From: Stemphylium vesicarium
Lineage: Eukaryota; Ascomycota; Dothideomycetes; Pleosporales; Pleosporaceae
Assembly (NCBI GenBank): GCA_004380135.1
Contig: QXCR01000016.1
Coordinates: 124,001 to 188,000, forward strand
Reading direction: 5' to 3'
DNA length: 64,000 nt
Of the stretch, positions 1-12,600 are shown one piece after another. Each line of letters begins with the position of its first letter. The first letter of the stretch is position 1. The notes beneath the pieces were generated by a model. It had not been told where the DNA came from, made no database searches, and worked only from the letters and a program-made list of their open reading frames with translations. Position numbers and translations under genes: made by a program.

Positions 1-44
1 CGCGGCTTCAAACTCTTCGTACACAGCTAACCATGACGGCATAG

Positions 45-3000
45 GACCCCAACGACTCGTTTCTCCAAGGCAACACGGCCAACTACATCGATGCCATGTA
101 CATGCAGTGGAAGCAGGACCCCGAGAGCGTTCACTACTCATGGCAGGTCTACTTCCAGAACATGGAGTCAGGCGACATGCCCGTGTCGCAAGCTTTCCAA
201 CCGCCGCCGAACATCATGAGCTCGCCCCAGGGTGGTGCGGGCAGGCCGGGAATGGGCATGGCCGCAGCAGAGGGCACCGAGGTCATGAACCATCTCAAGG
301 TCCAACTGCTCGTGCGAGCATACCAGGCCAGAGGCCACCACAAGGCCAAGATCGACCCGCTGGGCATTCGCTCAGAGGCGGAGCAATTCGGTTACAACAA
401 GCCCCGTGAGCTCGAGCTGTCGCACTACAACTTCACCGAGAAGGACCTTGAGCAGGACATTGAGCTCGGTCCGGGTATCTTGCCGCGCTTCAGGACCGAG
501 GAGCGCAAGAAGATGAAGTTGAAGGAGATTATCGAGGCTTGCGAACGTCTGTACTGTGGCTCCTATGGTATTGAATACATCCACATCCCCGACCGAGAGC
601 AGTGCGACTGGCTCCGTGAGCGCATCGAGGTTCCCACACCCTTCAAGTACTCTGTCGACGAGAAGCGCCGCATTCTGGACCGTCTCATCTGGGGTACCAA
701 CTTCGAGGCCTTCCTGGCCACCAAATACCCCAACGACAAGCGCTTCGGTCTGGAAGGTGGTGAGAGTTTGATTCCAGGAATGAAGGCCCTGATTGACCGA
801 AGTGTCGACTTTGGTGTCAAGGACATCGTCATTGGCATGCCTCATCGTGGACGTCTCAACGTGCTCTCCAACGTCGTCAGGAAACCCAACGAGTCCATCT
901 TCAGTGAATTCGCCGGTACCGCCGAGGCCAACGAAGAGGGTTCGGGTGATGTCAAGTACCATCTCGGTATGAACTTTGAGCGCCCTACGCCATCCGGAAA
1001 GCGTGTGCAGCTCTCCCTGGTCGCTAACCCGTCCCATCTTGAGGCCGAGGATCCCGTTGTACTTGGAAAGACTCGTGCCATTCTGCACTACAACAACGAC
1101 GAAAAGGAGGCTTCTAGCGCCATGGGTGTTCTTTTGCACGGTGATGCCGCCTTCTCTGCCCAAGGTGTCGTGTATGAGACCATGGGTTTCCACCAATTGC
1201 CCAGCTACCACACGGGCGGAACCATTCACATCATCGTCAACAACCAGATTGGTTTCACCACGGACCCTAGGTTCTCGCGCTCTACTCCCTACTGCTCTGA
1301 TATCGCCAAGGCTATCGATGCGCCTGTCTTCCATGTCAATGGTGACGACGTCGAAGCCCTCAACTTCGTTTGCCAGCTTGCTGCCGACTTCCGCGCTGAG
1401 TTCAAGAAGGACGTAGTCATCGACATGGTCTGCTACAGGAAACAAGGTCACAACGAAACTGACCAGCCTTTCTTCACCCAGCCCCTGATGTACAAGAAGA
1501 TCTCGCAACAAGAACAAACCCTAGACATCTACACCAAGAAGCTCCTCGAAGAGAAGACTTTCACTAAGGAGGACATTGACGAGCACAAGGCTTGGGTCTG
1601 GGGCATGCTCGATGAGAGCTTCAGTCGCAGCAAGGACTACGTCCCCAACTCCAAGGAGTGGCTCACCTCAGCATGGAACGGCTTCAAGTCTCCCAAAGAG
1701 CTGGCTACCGAGGTGCTTCCTCATCTGCCGACTGCCATCGAGGAGTCTCAACTAAAGCACATTGCCGAGAAGATTGGAAATGCACCAGAAGACTTCAACG
1801 TTCACAAGAACCTTAAGCGTATCTTGGCTGGCCGCACCAAGACTGTAATGGACGGCAAGAACATTGATATGGCTACAGCAGAAGCACTGGCATTCGGAAG
1901 TCTCTGCATGGAAGGCCACCATGTCCGCGTTTCTGGCCAGGATGTAGAGCGTGGAACCTTCTCTCAGCGCCATGCTGTGCTCCACGACCAGGAGACAGAG
2001 AAGACGTACACCCCCCTGCAAGACCTCAGCAAAGACCAGGCAACCTTCACCATTAGCAATTCATCGCTCAGCGAATACGGAGTGTAAGTGATGAAAATTT
2101 TCGGATAGAAGCATCACGTTGACTGACTCATTCCAGGCTTGGTTTCGAATACGGATACTCGCTATCGTCGCCCAACGCCCTCGTTATGTGGGAGGCTCAG
2201 TTCGGTGACTTTGCCAACACTGCTCAGGTCATCATCGATCAGTTTATCGCTTCTGGAGAAGTCAAGTGGCTCCAGCGCTCTGGCCTCGTCATGAGCTTGC
2301 CCCACGGTTACGATGGTCAAGGTCCCGAGCACTCTTCAGGACGCATGGAGCGCTACCTGCAGCTGTGCAACGAGGACCCGCGTATCTTCCCATCCCCAGA
2401 CAAGCTCGACCGCCAACACCAGGACTGCAACATGCAGATTGCTTACACCACGAAGCCATCGAACCTCTTCCATCTTCTCCGTCGTCAAATGAACCGTGAA
2501 TTCCGCAAGCCGCTCGTCTTGTTCTTTTCCAAGTCGCTGCTTCGCCACCCGATTGCGCGCTCCAACATCGAGGAGTTCACTGGAGACTCACACTTCCAGT
2601 GGATCATCGAGGACCCAGCGCACGCCAGTGGAGAGATTGAGTCGCACGAGGGCATCAACCGCGTCATCATCTGCACAGGTCAGGTCTACGCCGCGCTTGT
2701 AAAGGAGCGCGAGGCCCGAGGTGAGAAGGATGTGGCGATTACGCGCATCGAGCAGCTCAACCCCTTCCCATGGCAACAACTCAAGGACAACCTTGACTCG
2801 TACCCCAACGCTCAGAACATCATTTGGTGTCAAGAGGAGCCCCTCAATGCCGGTGCTTGGAGTTTTACCCAGCCCAGAATCGAGACTCTTCTGAACCAGA
2901 CCGAGCACCATAACAGGAGGCACGTCATGTACGCAGGACGCAACCCCAGTGCGTCTGTAGCTACTGGACTCAAGGCCTCGCACAAGAACGAGGAGAAGGC

Positions 3001-3052
3001 GCTGCTGGACATGGCTTTCACTGTCAAGCAAGACAAGTTGAAGAGCGAGTAA
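45..3052 (+). CDS. KGD1: 2-oxoglutarate dehydrogenase E1 component, 5' truncated
   Basis: This is the thiamine-diphosphate-dependent E1 subunit of the mitochondrial 2-oxoglutarate dehydrogenase complex (TCA cycle), which decarboxylates 2-oxoglutarate and passes the succinyl group to the E2 lipoyl arm. Exons are 45-2083 and 2137-3052 (intron 2084-2136, GTAAGT..CCAG, rejoining at a split Val codon). An acceptor (CATAG) ends at base 44 after a CTAAC branch point, so at least one 5' exon with the mitochondrial presequence lies outside the window. The visible 984 residues start inside the N-terminal region (DPNDSFLQGNTANYIDAMY). Visible hallmarks are MPHRGRLNVLSNV, HLEAEDPVV, the NNQIGFTTDPR segment with the downstream GDD that binds Mg-ThDP, and a C-terminal transketolase-type domain. 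Family length is about 1040-1050, so some 60 residues are missing. The first in-frame ATG (96) is internal and is not the true start. Confidence 0.97.
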
Positions 3053-4127
3053 GGGTTTCGTTAGACTTGTAGATGTTAGGGTCATGACTGGTTGCATTGC
3101 TCTATTCCCCTTTCTGCGGTGCCACCAAGTCGATTGGACTGGAAATGGTTCAGGTAGCTGGACTTGATAGGACTGTTCAGAAGTACATTTTCACCATGAC
3201 TCGGACTGTATGTTTACTGAGTGTAGTATAAAAGCTGGATTCTCTTTGTTATCTTGCATGTATGATTGAAAGCCGTGCGCCCTGATATTATCCGCGCGAT
3301 ATTTGCCTTGTGTGAAACAAGACATGCAGCAGCAACATCTCGGTGACAGGTCGCCCGAGCGTTATCGACGATGGACGAGTGCTCAGCGCCACGTCATCAA
3401 ATTCTTCCGGCGGGCTAGATGGGCAGAACATTGGCCATTGTGCAGAGATTGGAAGAATTACGTCGAGGGAAAAAGGGGAGTGGCGGTGCCAGTGAGCGAA
3501 ACTTGAGGCTATGTCCGCGGTCCGGAAGATATCGGGCAGACGTCAGTGTGGGAGAGCCCCCGCCAACCCGCCGACCCCTCGTGCATGCCCCTCCACTTTT
3601 CCGTCTCCGCACCTGCATCATCGCCTTCCTGGACGCGCTCCCGCAACAAAGCGCGTCAATTCCCGCGCCTCGACGCTGCCGCCTCCTGTCGATAATGGCC
3701 AGAACGCGTCGTCGACCATGCTCGGCGTAATTGTATCGACACTCGGTCTTCGTCCGGGCCAACTTTGGCCTGCCATGGGCGGCTGGAGCATCGTGAACTG
3801 CCCGTGACGTCCGATGAGTTGCCGAGGGCTGGCTATAGCTCGCGCGCTCCATCCGACCAACCCACCTACCAAACAGATGGCACAAAAGTGTGGTCCGCCT
3901 GCCCGACTCTACCCACCCTGACTTCATAATAATACCCAGCTCCGCTTTTTGCTTCAGTTGAGATTGATAGCTTTTCACCATCCTCCCCCAAGCTTCTCCA
4001 TTCCCCATACCCAGCATTCCCATCTTCCCTTCTCCATTGATACCAATTTTCCCTTGTAGCTTTGCGACCACTTTCTACTCCTATTACCACTACTGCACAT
4101 TCGATTGTACCACTACACACATCCAAA
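3053..4127. other. intergenic: KGD1 3' end and FBP1 promoter
   Basis: No reading frame here looks coding. The left part should carry the KGD1 3' UTR. The right part is pyrimidine-rich just before the FBP1 start (roughly 3960-4120), as is common near fungal transcription starts. No repeat or RNA gene was seen. Confidence 0.6.
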
Positions 4128-5343
4128 ATGGCTACCAACAACGGCGAGGGCGGCCCAGTTGCCCAGGAAAAGATCAACACCGACATTATCACCCTTACGC
4201 GATTCCTCACTGAGGAGCAGACCAAGGTCAAGGAGGCGTCAGGAGACTTCACGTACGTTCAAACACTGGCACGGTATCGGGACGGGAAAAACTGACCCTA
4301 TCGCTATAGACTGCTATGCCACGCACTGCAATTCGCATTCAAGAGCATTGCCTACTACATCCGGAGAGCAACATTAATCAACGTACGTACTTGACTCGCA
4401 TACACTCTCCATGGCCAGAAAACTGACTTGACCAGCTCACTGGTCTCCAAGGCGCAACCAACAGCACGGGCGACGACCAGAAGAAGCTCGACGTAATCGG
4501 CGATGAGCTCTTCATCAGCGCAATGCGCTCCTCTGGTCGCGTGCGCCTCCTCATTTCCGAAGAGCAAGAAGAAGCCATCGTTTTCGACGAACACCCCAAT
4601 GCGCGCTACGCCGTTGCCTGCGATCCCATCGACGGCTCTTCCAACCTCGACGCCGGTGTGTCTGTCGGCACCATTTTCGCCGTATACAAGCTGCCAGAGG
4701 GCGCCAAGGGCACAAAGGAAGAGCTTCTCCTTCCCGGCACCGAGATGGTTGCCTCAGGTTTCACCATGTACGGTGCCTCTGCTCAGCTCGTCATCACCAT
4801 GAAGGGCGGCAACGTCAACGGCTTCACCCTTGACACTGCTTTCGGCGAGTTCATCCTCACACACCCGGACATGAGATGCCCCAAGACTAGGTCCATTTAC
4901 TCCGTCAACGAAGGTAACAGCCTGTACTGGGAAGATCCTGTCAAGGAATGGTGTGAGAGCTTGAAGAACCCGTCCGATGGCGGAAAGCCTTACAGCGCCC
5001 GATACATTGGATCCATGGTCGCAGACGCATACCGAACACTTTTGTACGGAGGTATTTTCGCATACCCCTCGGACAAGAAGACTCCCAAGGGCAAGCTTCG
5101 TATCCTGTACGAGTGCGCGCCCATGGCTATGGTTTTCGAGAATGGTAAGTCGCTCTTCATTAAGCAAAGGACCATGAACATAGCGCTAACAAACACGCAG
5201 CTGGTGGTAAGGCAGTAAACAGCAAAATGGACCGCATGCTCGAAGTCGTCCCCGAGCACATTCACGACCGATCCGGTATCTTCCTGGGCTCAGAAGGCGA
5301 GGTACAAAAGGTCATCGACACACACAAGAAGTACCAGAAATAG
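4128..5343 (+). CDS. FBP1: fructose-1,6-bisphosphatase
   Basis: Hydrolyses fructose 1,6-bisphosphate to fructose 6-phosphate, the committed cytosolic step of gluconeogenesis. Four exons: 4128-4252, 4310-4382, 4436-5144, 5201-5343; introns of 57, 53 and 56 nt with GTACGT/GTACGT/GTAAGT donors; all joins keep frame and give 349 residues, the usual family length. The metal-binding signature DPIDGSSNLD lies at residues 129-138, preceded by the conserved ATNSTGDDQKKLDV loop. The C-terminal substrate and active-site part (YIGSMVADAYRTLLYGG, KLRILYE) is complete. The start follows CAAAATGGC, a good fungal context. Yeast Fbp1 is degraded on glucose through a Pro at position 2; this protein begins MATNNGEGG and lacks that Pro. 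Transcription is expected to be glucose-repressed, which is family knowledge and not seen here. Confidence 0.97.
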
Positions 5344-6269
5344 GCTGCTGCTGCTGCCGACATGCGTGATCGAGAAGTGTATGAGAAGCTCATGAACAGG
5401 TACTTGCCGGTCAAGGCTCCCTGTGAAGGCGCATGTGCAACGTAACGTAGTAGTATTGAATGACGATACGATCTTGATTTTCCACTTCTTTTCACGCCCA
5501 TCGATGATCTGCTATGACGGACTGCGGGGTATACGTCGACATGACATGTCACTTCAATCACAAGAGGGGCATTTGCATCGTATGCGTCAAGCTTGGTTTG
5601 CATCATCTATTCCGGGTATGAAAATATAGCCTTGAAATCTAGTCTGCTACACCCATACCTTCTCTTCGACCTATCCAGCTTGTACCAGATGGCTTCGAAA
5701 CGTACTAAAACTATGCACAGGTCCCACATCCACCATAACATTTACCCATTCATTCATTATCACATTCTCGCTGCGAATGCGAGACGCCCAAAATTCCGAA
5801 CGTTGAAAGCCAGCCCAGTCGTCATGGGAGCCTGGCTCATGAGGTATCAAACTGTTTTGCGCGAACAAAGTCCCACCGCAGACCCACACCCATGTCATGT
5901 CATCGGAGACGGCGCGCCGTCTATCATACATATGAAACTGAAACCAAAGGAGAATAAAATCATGAAAAGGGAGAATACCCAACTCGTAGGATTGAGTGTA
6001 GGTCGTGGTGACATCCGACGGTCCAATCAAGGAGTCGGTTGCCAAAAGAGGTATCGTAGTCGCCTCGCCGTGAGGCGATAGCGTAGAAGGGAACATGGAA
6101 AATCGTGAGAACTTTTTGGGTACAATTGGTCATGAGAGCCATCCCGTGTCGTGAGAAAACCGTTACCGTGCGCCGTTCGCCGTTCAAGGAAATCACGCGA
6201 CCATCGTAACTTGCTGCCGTTGGAGAGCATCGCGGACCGAGTCCTACTCAGTGGCAACTAGAAAGAGGT
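5344..6269. other. intergenic, convergent 3' ends of FBP1 and PAB1
   Basis: The two flanking genes converge here, so the stretch should hold both 3' UTRs. Several open frames exist on both strands but none shows family resemblance or splice structure. No RNA gene or repeat was recognised. Confidence 0.6.
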
Positions 6270-8604
6270 TTAAGCCTTCTCCTCCTTGGGCTCTTCCTTG
6301 GGGGCTTCCTTCTCAGGCTCACCCTCTTTGTTCTTGACGTATTCGTCATAGACGCTCATGGCCTCGTCGACCTTGGCGCGAAGAGCAGACTCGTCAGAGG
6401 TGCTTGGTATGTTAGTATATGGCATGTCTGGAATGAAGATGGGGTGATACGTACAGGTTGATCAGCTCGCTGTTGTCCATCTCGAGAAGCATACCGGTGA
6501 TCTTACCGGCAAGCTCGGGCTGCATCTCGGCGATCTTGGGGTAGAGAGCCTCACCGAGCATCTGCTTCTGCTGTCCAGGAGCAGCGCCGCTCAGAGCGCT
6601 CATGTCGACACCGGCACCAGCGGGACCGCCGCGTCCACCCTGGGGGTATCCGGGCATAGGGGACTGACCGGGTCGGCCGCCCTGGGGCATACCGCCGCGA
6701 CCAGCACCTTGGGGAGGGAAACCCTGACCGCCACGCATACCGGGGCCACCAGCCATGGGGACCTGAGGCATGCCGGGCATGGGGGCCATGGGGACACCGC
6801 CACGGCCGCCACGTCCGCCCATAGCCTGCTGTGCAGCCTGTGCGAGCTGCATGTACTGCTGGTTCATGTAGGCAGGAGGGAAAGCACCGGGAGCCATACC
6901 AGGAGGCATGTACATAGGAGGCATCTGCTGGCCGTTGGGGCCGCCGCGACCGCCTTGCTGACCGGGCATAGCACCAGGGAAGCCGGCACCACGACCACCT
7001 TGCTGGTTGGGCATACCAGCGGGGAAAGGCATCTGACCACGGCCACCGGCAGGGAACATCATGGGCTGTTGGCCAGGTGCGATGAACATTTGGGGAATGC
7101 CGCCGAACTGCTGCTGCTGTTGCTGCTGCATGCGGAGCTGGTTGCGAGCCTGAATAGTGGCCTCAAGCTGGTTCTTGCGGACGTCCTTGCGCTGGGCAAG
7201 AGCGACGTAGAGAGGCTTGCCCTCGATCATCTTCTGGTTCATCTCGGTGACAGCCTTGGTGGCCTCATCTGGGTTGCTGAAGCAGACGAATCCGAAGCCC
7301 TTGCTCTTACCCAGGATCTTCTTCTCGCCCTTGATAGTGACCTTCTCGCCAGGCTTGTTCTCGTCCTTCTTGTCGTCGGACGAGTCGTCCTTGGACTCCT
7401 CCTTGGGCTCCTCGGTCTTCTCGGTCTTCTCAGCCTCCTTGGTCTCGTCCTTGGTCTCCTCTTTCTTCTCCTCGGACGGGGACTCGGCGCGCTCAGCAGG
7501 CATGGCATCGCGCATGACCTTGGCAGAGGTGATGGTACCGAAAGGAGTGAACATGTCGCGCAGCTTCTCGTCGTCGACATCGTCGTTCAGGTTCTTGATG
7601 TAGAGGTTGACGCCCTGGTACTTGGACTGCTTCTCGAGACGGGCAGCCTCGTACTGCTTGCGCAGCTCCTCCTCGCGCTCGTGCTTCTTCTGGGCGCGAC
7701 CAACGTAAAGCTTCTGGCCACGGAAGTCGGTGTCGTTCAGTGCGTCAACGGCAGCAGAGGCAGCCTCGTGCTTGATGTAGTTGACGAAGCCGAACCCGCG
7801 GCTCTTGCCCTGCTCATCACGAGCAATCGAGGCAGAGGTAATGTCACCGTGCTTCTCGAAGAGCTCACGGAAGTCGTCGTCAGAGACATCGAGGTCGATG
7901 TTCTTGACGTAGATGTTGGTGAAGTTGGCCTTCATCTCCTCGAACTTGCTCATGCGCTCCTTCTTGGGGATGTGGTGGCCGACGAAAACCTTCTTCTCGT
8001 TCAGCAACATGCCGTTGACGTGCTTGATGGCGTTATTTGCAGCCTCGGCGGTCTCGTAGTGGACGAATCCGTAGCCCTTGGAGTTGCCGAGCTCGTCCTG
8101 GGCGACCTTGCAGCTAAGAATGTTGCCAAAGGCGGCAAAGGTGTCGTGGAGCGCCTTGTTGTCAATGGCGTGGTCCAGGTTCTTGATGAAGACGTTGCCC
8201 TGGCCGGTCTTGCGTAGGGCAGGGTCACGCTGGGACCACATGATGCGGCAGGGCTTGCCCTTGATGACAGTGTAGTTCAACTCCTCGAGGGCCTTCTCGC
8301 CATCCTCAGAGCTGTTGTAGTTAACATAGGCGTAACCGAGCGAGCGACGGGTAACGGCGTCACGGCAGACACGGATGGAAGCGACCTGGCCAATCGAGGA
8401 GAAGAGCTCGAAGAGCATGGCTTCGGTAACGGAGGGGTCGAGCTCGCCGACATAGAGCGAAGCCGAGTTCTGGTTGTTGGCGGGGGCAGCCGTGGTCGGG
8501 GTGGGGGCATCGCCCTGGGCGGCAGGGACGTTGGTGTTGACCTGAGCGCCGTTGGCGTCAGCACCGTCCTGGACGGGCGAGGTAGCGTTGGCGACGTCAG
8601 ACAT
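6270..8604 (-). CDS. PAB1: polyadenylate-binding protein
   Basis: Binds poly(A) tails in cytoplasm and nucleus and bridges them to eIF4G, termination and deadenylation factors. Coding exons are 8604-6455 and 6402-6270 (intron 6403-6454, GTACGT..CTAAC..AAG), giving 760 residues. Four RRMs begin near residues 49 (SLYVGELDPSV), 137 (GNVFIKNLDHAI), 230 (TNIYVKNIDLDV) and 333 (VNLYIKNLNDDV). A Gly/Met/Pro/Gln-rich linker follows, then a C-terminal MLLE (PABC) domain (LGEALYPKI .. GKITGMLLEMDNSELINL), which crosses the intron and ends in an acidic Lys/Glu tail. RRM4 is split by about 60 residues rich in Glu, Lys and Asp between its second and third strands. The ATG at 8604 was chosen because MSDVANA starts there and a splice acceptor lies 9 nt upstream, leaving an untranslated first exon. 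Confidence 0.97.
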
Positions 8605-8613
8605 GATGTAGAT

Positions 8614-8734
8614 CTGCAAGGCGGGGCGTCAGTCGAGGGCGGGTCTGAATATTTCTGCGGGTAGGCGCAGTCCTGACGCGGGCAGGTGCGCTCGCTTCGC
8701 AAAAAAATAGAATCAAAAACTTGGGGTTACTCAC
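8614..8734 (-). other. PAB1 5' UTR intron
   Basis: On the minus strand an exact donor (CAG|GTGAGTAA at 8734) and an acceptor (CCTTGCAG at 8615-8614) bracket 121 nt, ending 9 nt before the PAB1 start codon. The fit to consensus at both ends, together with the lack of coding upstream, indicates an intron in the leader. Confidence 0.7.
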
Positions 8735-9697
8735 CTGAACCTTCTAAGATTTGCAACAGAAGATGCGGAGTAGTCGAGCGGACGCGCGGATTCCTTTTTC
8801 TTGCGAAAAAGGTGGGCTGGTTCAAGCAAGACGTCTGTCGGATGCAAGCGACAGTACAAGACGAACAGTTGGCAGTCGTCGTCGGACGGGCTTTTCTTGT
8901 TGTTTTCTGGATTTTTTTGTTTCTTTTTGTGTTATGAACGGTCCGCTGGGAACCGAGGCTGGGAGAGCTGGTGAGTGTAGTTGGGGTGGGTAAGCGTTTG
9001 AGGTGGGAAACACAACGAGGTCGTCAGTCTTTATGGGCAGGTGTGTGCGGCGTTTTTTTGGCGGGCCCGTGCCCTGCGTGCTAGCCTGTTCGAGGCAGCG
9101 CAGCCAAGGCGGTGAATGAAAGAGCCCTGCGGCAGGACTGACAACGGCAATGCAAGTGCAAGCAGTGGCCGAACCACCAAGTGAGCATGGAAGGCGAAGT
9201 CACTTTGTTGCGCCTGGTTCAGCAGGTGCACAATGCAGACCCCTAGGCAAGCGTAACGGTTATCGCGACAATGGACCCTTTCAAGTAAACCGTTATGAGG
9301 GGTATCACATGTCAAATACCGACTCAGTGAAAAAAGGACTGCTCTGGGTTAAAAATGTTATTATCTCCTGCAAAGTATACGCCGCTTCAAAAAAAAGAGA
9401 AGCCTGCGCACTCATTGTACTTGTTTGGCAATGCACAAAGAGGTACAGGACATGTGATGCAATGAGGGGTAGTCCCTGTCGACCAGACACCCCGGCATAA
9501 AAGGCATCACCGTAAGACGACGCACAGCATACATGCACCATGCACAGTGGCTAAGAAAAACATTACAATCCTAGTCAAGGAAGCCACCGAATAGTATATT
9601 TCAACCAACAGTTGCCCAAACAGACGTTTCAAACGGGTATCGGTACGGTACGTAAACGCGGAAAAGATGCTAAGCATGTCATATACCAAATCAATAC
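8735..9697. other. PAB1 leader/promoter and 3' end of the 9.7-14.0 kb gene
   Basis: Both neighbours are on the minus strand, so this holds the PAB1 promoter and untranslated first exon (left) and the terminator region of the large gene beyond. A 50-nt tract that is A-rich on the PAB1 sense strand lies at about 8886-8935. No coding frame was supported. Confidence 0.55.
8886..8935 (-). promoter_or_regulatory. A-rich tract in the PAB1 leader or promoter
   Basis: The sense (minus) strand reads as runs of A broken by single C or G residues, about 280 nt upstream of the start codon and upstream of the leader intron donor. Poly(A)-binding proteins in other eukaryotes bind A-rich leaders of their own mRNA, so this could be an autoregulatory site if the transcript starts upstream of it. 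It could equally be a nucleosome-free poly(dA:dT) promoter element. Confidence 0.35.
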
Positions 9698-12600
9698 TCA
9701 CTCCCGCAGAGTGTCATCCCAGCCTCCTTGCTCCAAAAGGTGCTTTTCCACACGTGTCTTGCAATGTTCCAGGCCAAGTCCGAGCGCTTCCTTCCATTGG
9801 CTCTCCACCAGGCCGACCTTCTCTTTCAGATCATCGGTCAGTCTTCTTTCTTCGTCAGCCCTAATGGCTTTCATCTCCTGGTTTACCCCTGCTAGATCCT
9901 CACCCTCCAACAGCCTTTGTGTCTCGAGGAGCCGTGACCCTGTCGTCATAACCCCTGTCTTCACTTCGTGAAGGAGGCACAGCAAATTGATCTGCGACTC
10001 AATGAACTGATATGCAGACCGACCAGCATGTGCCAGCAAACTGTACAGATACTGTAGCGGGTACTCATGGTACGCCGGCGTCTCCGCGTACTCTTGCGGT
10101 GGTACTAAAACCCCAAACCCCTCGAGATTGTGAGGAATCTGCTGAACGATCGCCAGTAGTCCAGGCGCAATGTCCCAAAACGCAGACAACTGAGCCTCGA
10201 CGCCCCGAGTCACATTCTGCTCGATAACATTCATAAAGTCCTCGTAACGCTTGAGCGTTTCCTTCTCAAAACTAACTTTGCGGTCTTGCCCGTCACGCTG
10301 GAAAAAGGTCGTGGCCTCCTTTACTTTTTGTTCGTTCTTTGATTGGACGTAAGGCAGGACGATTATGTCTCGGTAAAGGTCGTTGCGCTCGTCTTCTAGC
10401 TCGAACATCTCTTTGTGCAATTGTTCCCGCCCTTCGAATAGCCATTTCAGCAGAGTTAGCATTTCCAGTAACTCGGGCTTCTCGTCACCCTCTTCTTGCG
10501 TCTGGTTGGGATTGGGCTCCTGCGCTTCACTGCACAAGCGCCCTTTGAGATGCTCTATCGATGCCGTGGCCTTGGTAATGCGCTCACAGAACATGGCATG
10601 CAGCGGATTAGCTACTTCCGCCTGAAAGCTATCGAATATCCACTGAACTACGTCCTGGGCCCTTTGATGCTCGCGACCTTCAAAGTCTGCCTCTGCCTTT
10701 GCAGCATCCGCGAAAGACATGACTCCATTCCGGACATTGTCTTGGATGTTGTATCTGAGCTGCGCACGTCGGTCAGACAAAGATGCATTTTCTTGCTCCT
10801 TTCGTGCCTCGATCTTCGTGTTGAACTTTGTTTTGGTGTCTTTGACTTCTTCCAGTTCCGAATGGGTCCTCAGGCTGCTTCGGATGCTCGCCAGGTCTGG
10901 GTGGCTGTTGTTCACTGCCGGATGATGTCGCGGATAGGACGGCGGAAGCGTGACCAGTCTTGAGACGTCGAGTTTATCCGGATCAGGGGTTGCCGTCGCA
11001 GATCTAGGGTAGTAGCCGTAAGATTGTTGCTGGGGTGCCTGTAGATTCTCTTCATGTAGACCGACTTTCTCCGGGGGGTATTCGTTTGGTCCGTATGCTT
11101 GGCGACTACTGGATTCACCTCGCTGCTTTGGACTGTTCATATCCTCGCCTGCCCACTGTAGGTTTTCACGGGCCTCTTTGGGTAAGCTCATGTATTTGGA
11201 CTCTCTCTTACTCCGCTCCAATCTTCTACCGCCACCAACTCCGGATGATCCTCCATCGCTTTCCCACCAGCGACTTGCGGATCGGCCCCTGGAGTCTTGT
11301 TCATCAGGGATGGTACTCATCGCCATACTAGGAATAGGTGAGAGCGATGGATGGTAGTTGTTGGCCCAAGAAGCATCTCGAGCCTTTTGGCTGGAAGCAC
11401 TAGAAGGAGATGCAGGTTCAGTGTGTGGGGTGAAGTTGCCAATAGACGACGCGGGGCTTGCAGCTGTTGTCGGCATCGAGTTGGAAAAGCGCGTATCAGG
11501 AGACTCGCCTGTAACAGAGCCTTGGGACCTTCTACTAACGTGCCCTGCGGGTGTATTTTGAGTGTTTGGGGTGGCTGACCTGCGTCCAGGATTTCCATAT
11601 GAGCGCCACAAATCCCTCGTCAGGTCCATGATATCCCCAGCCATCGCATCAAAAGCTCCAGAGTAGCGATCCCGACGAAGTCGCGACTCGGTGACGATGA
11701 ACTCTGCGAACAGTTCCAGTCTATCTTGATCGGTCTCGGCGGCCATCTCCTTCTCAATGAAATGCCGATGACGGTCCAGGGAGGCACGAGCGAAAGAATG
11801 GGCATCAGTCGGTCTTGGCGTGGTCACGGCTGAGTCGTAGGCTCCAAGACGAGAGGTGTTTGGTGTATGTATATCAGAATCGTTTGCAGCTTCTGATTGA
11901 CGAGTCAGGTCTGCTTCTCTCTCATCGCCATAGATACGGAGTGGTGGGGTGGGTAGCGCTTTTGAGGGCAGCAAAACGGGAGCTTTTTGTGCTGAACGAC
12001 TGAGATGTTCCATACCTGGCGAGAAAGGCGGTGTCGGGGCAGCCATTGATGCAGCTTTTTGAGGTGCATCCGTTCGAGGCGTAGAGTTTGTTGACCCAGG
12101 GTCTTCGAAGACATGTCCACTCCTTGGTGATCGCAATGCCCCGTTGCTTCTTGGGGTACCTCTGGTGACGGCACCGCGACGGGTCAAACCACCTTCGGGG
12201 GTTCCCAGATCGAGGTTAGCTGGCTTCGCAGATTCAGCCTCTAGATCTTGAGCCCAAGGATTATTGCTCGGTTCAGTTCGGTGTTCTCGAGCAGCTCGGC
12301 TTTCACTCCTTCGCTCACGAATACCTCGGGTACTCGTTTCGCGTTTGACCGGGGTGCGGTAGAGGGTACTGCTTGAACCTGACGTCGTGGTAGTTGGTCC
12401 GGACGAGATTGAAACACTTCCACTTTCTGACGCTGGTGCGGGTTGTTCGGAGGAACGGACGGCATTAGGGCTGGTGTCAATGTGCAGACCGTGTGCCGCT
12501 GGCGACCTGGGGCGCACGTTTGTGGGTTCGTCCTGCCAGCCCATAGGCGTTGGCGGAATGGGTGTCAACATCGTCTGGCCAGGTCTTCTAGTTGGGGGCG

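Noticed and set aside
372..1517. 381-codon open frame on the minus strand inside KGD1
   Set aside because: It is antisense to a strongly conserved gene and mirrors its codon bias; it has no family resemblance.
6709..8217. 502-codon Leu-rich frame on the plus strand across PAB1
   Set aside because: Antisense shadow of GC-rich PAB1 codons; composition is implausible for a protein.
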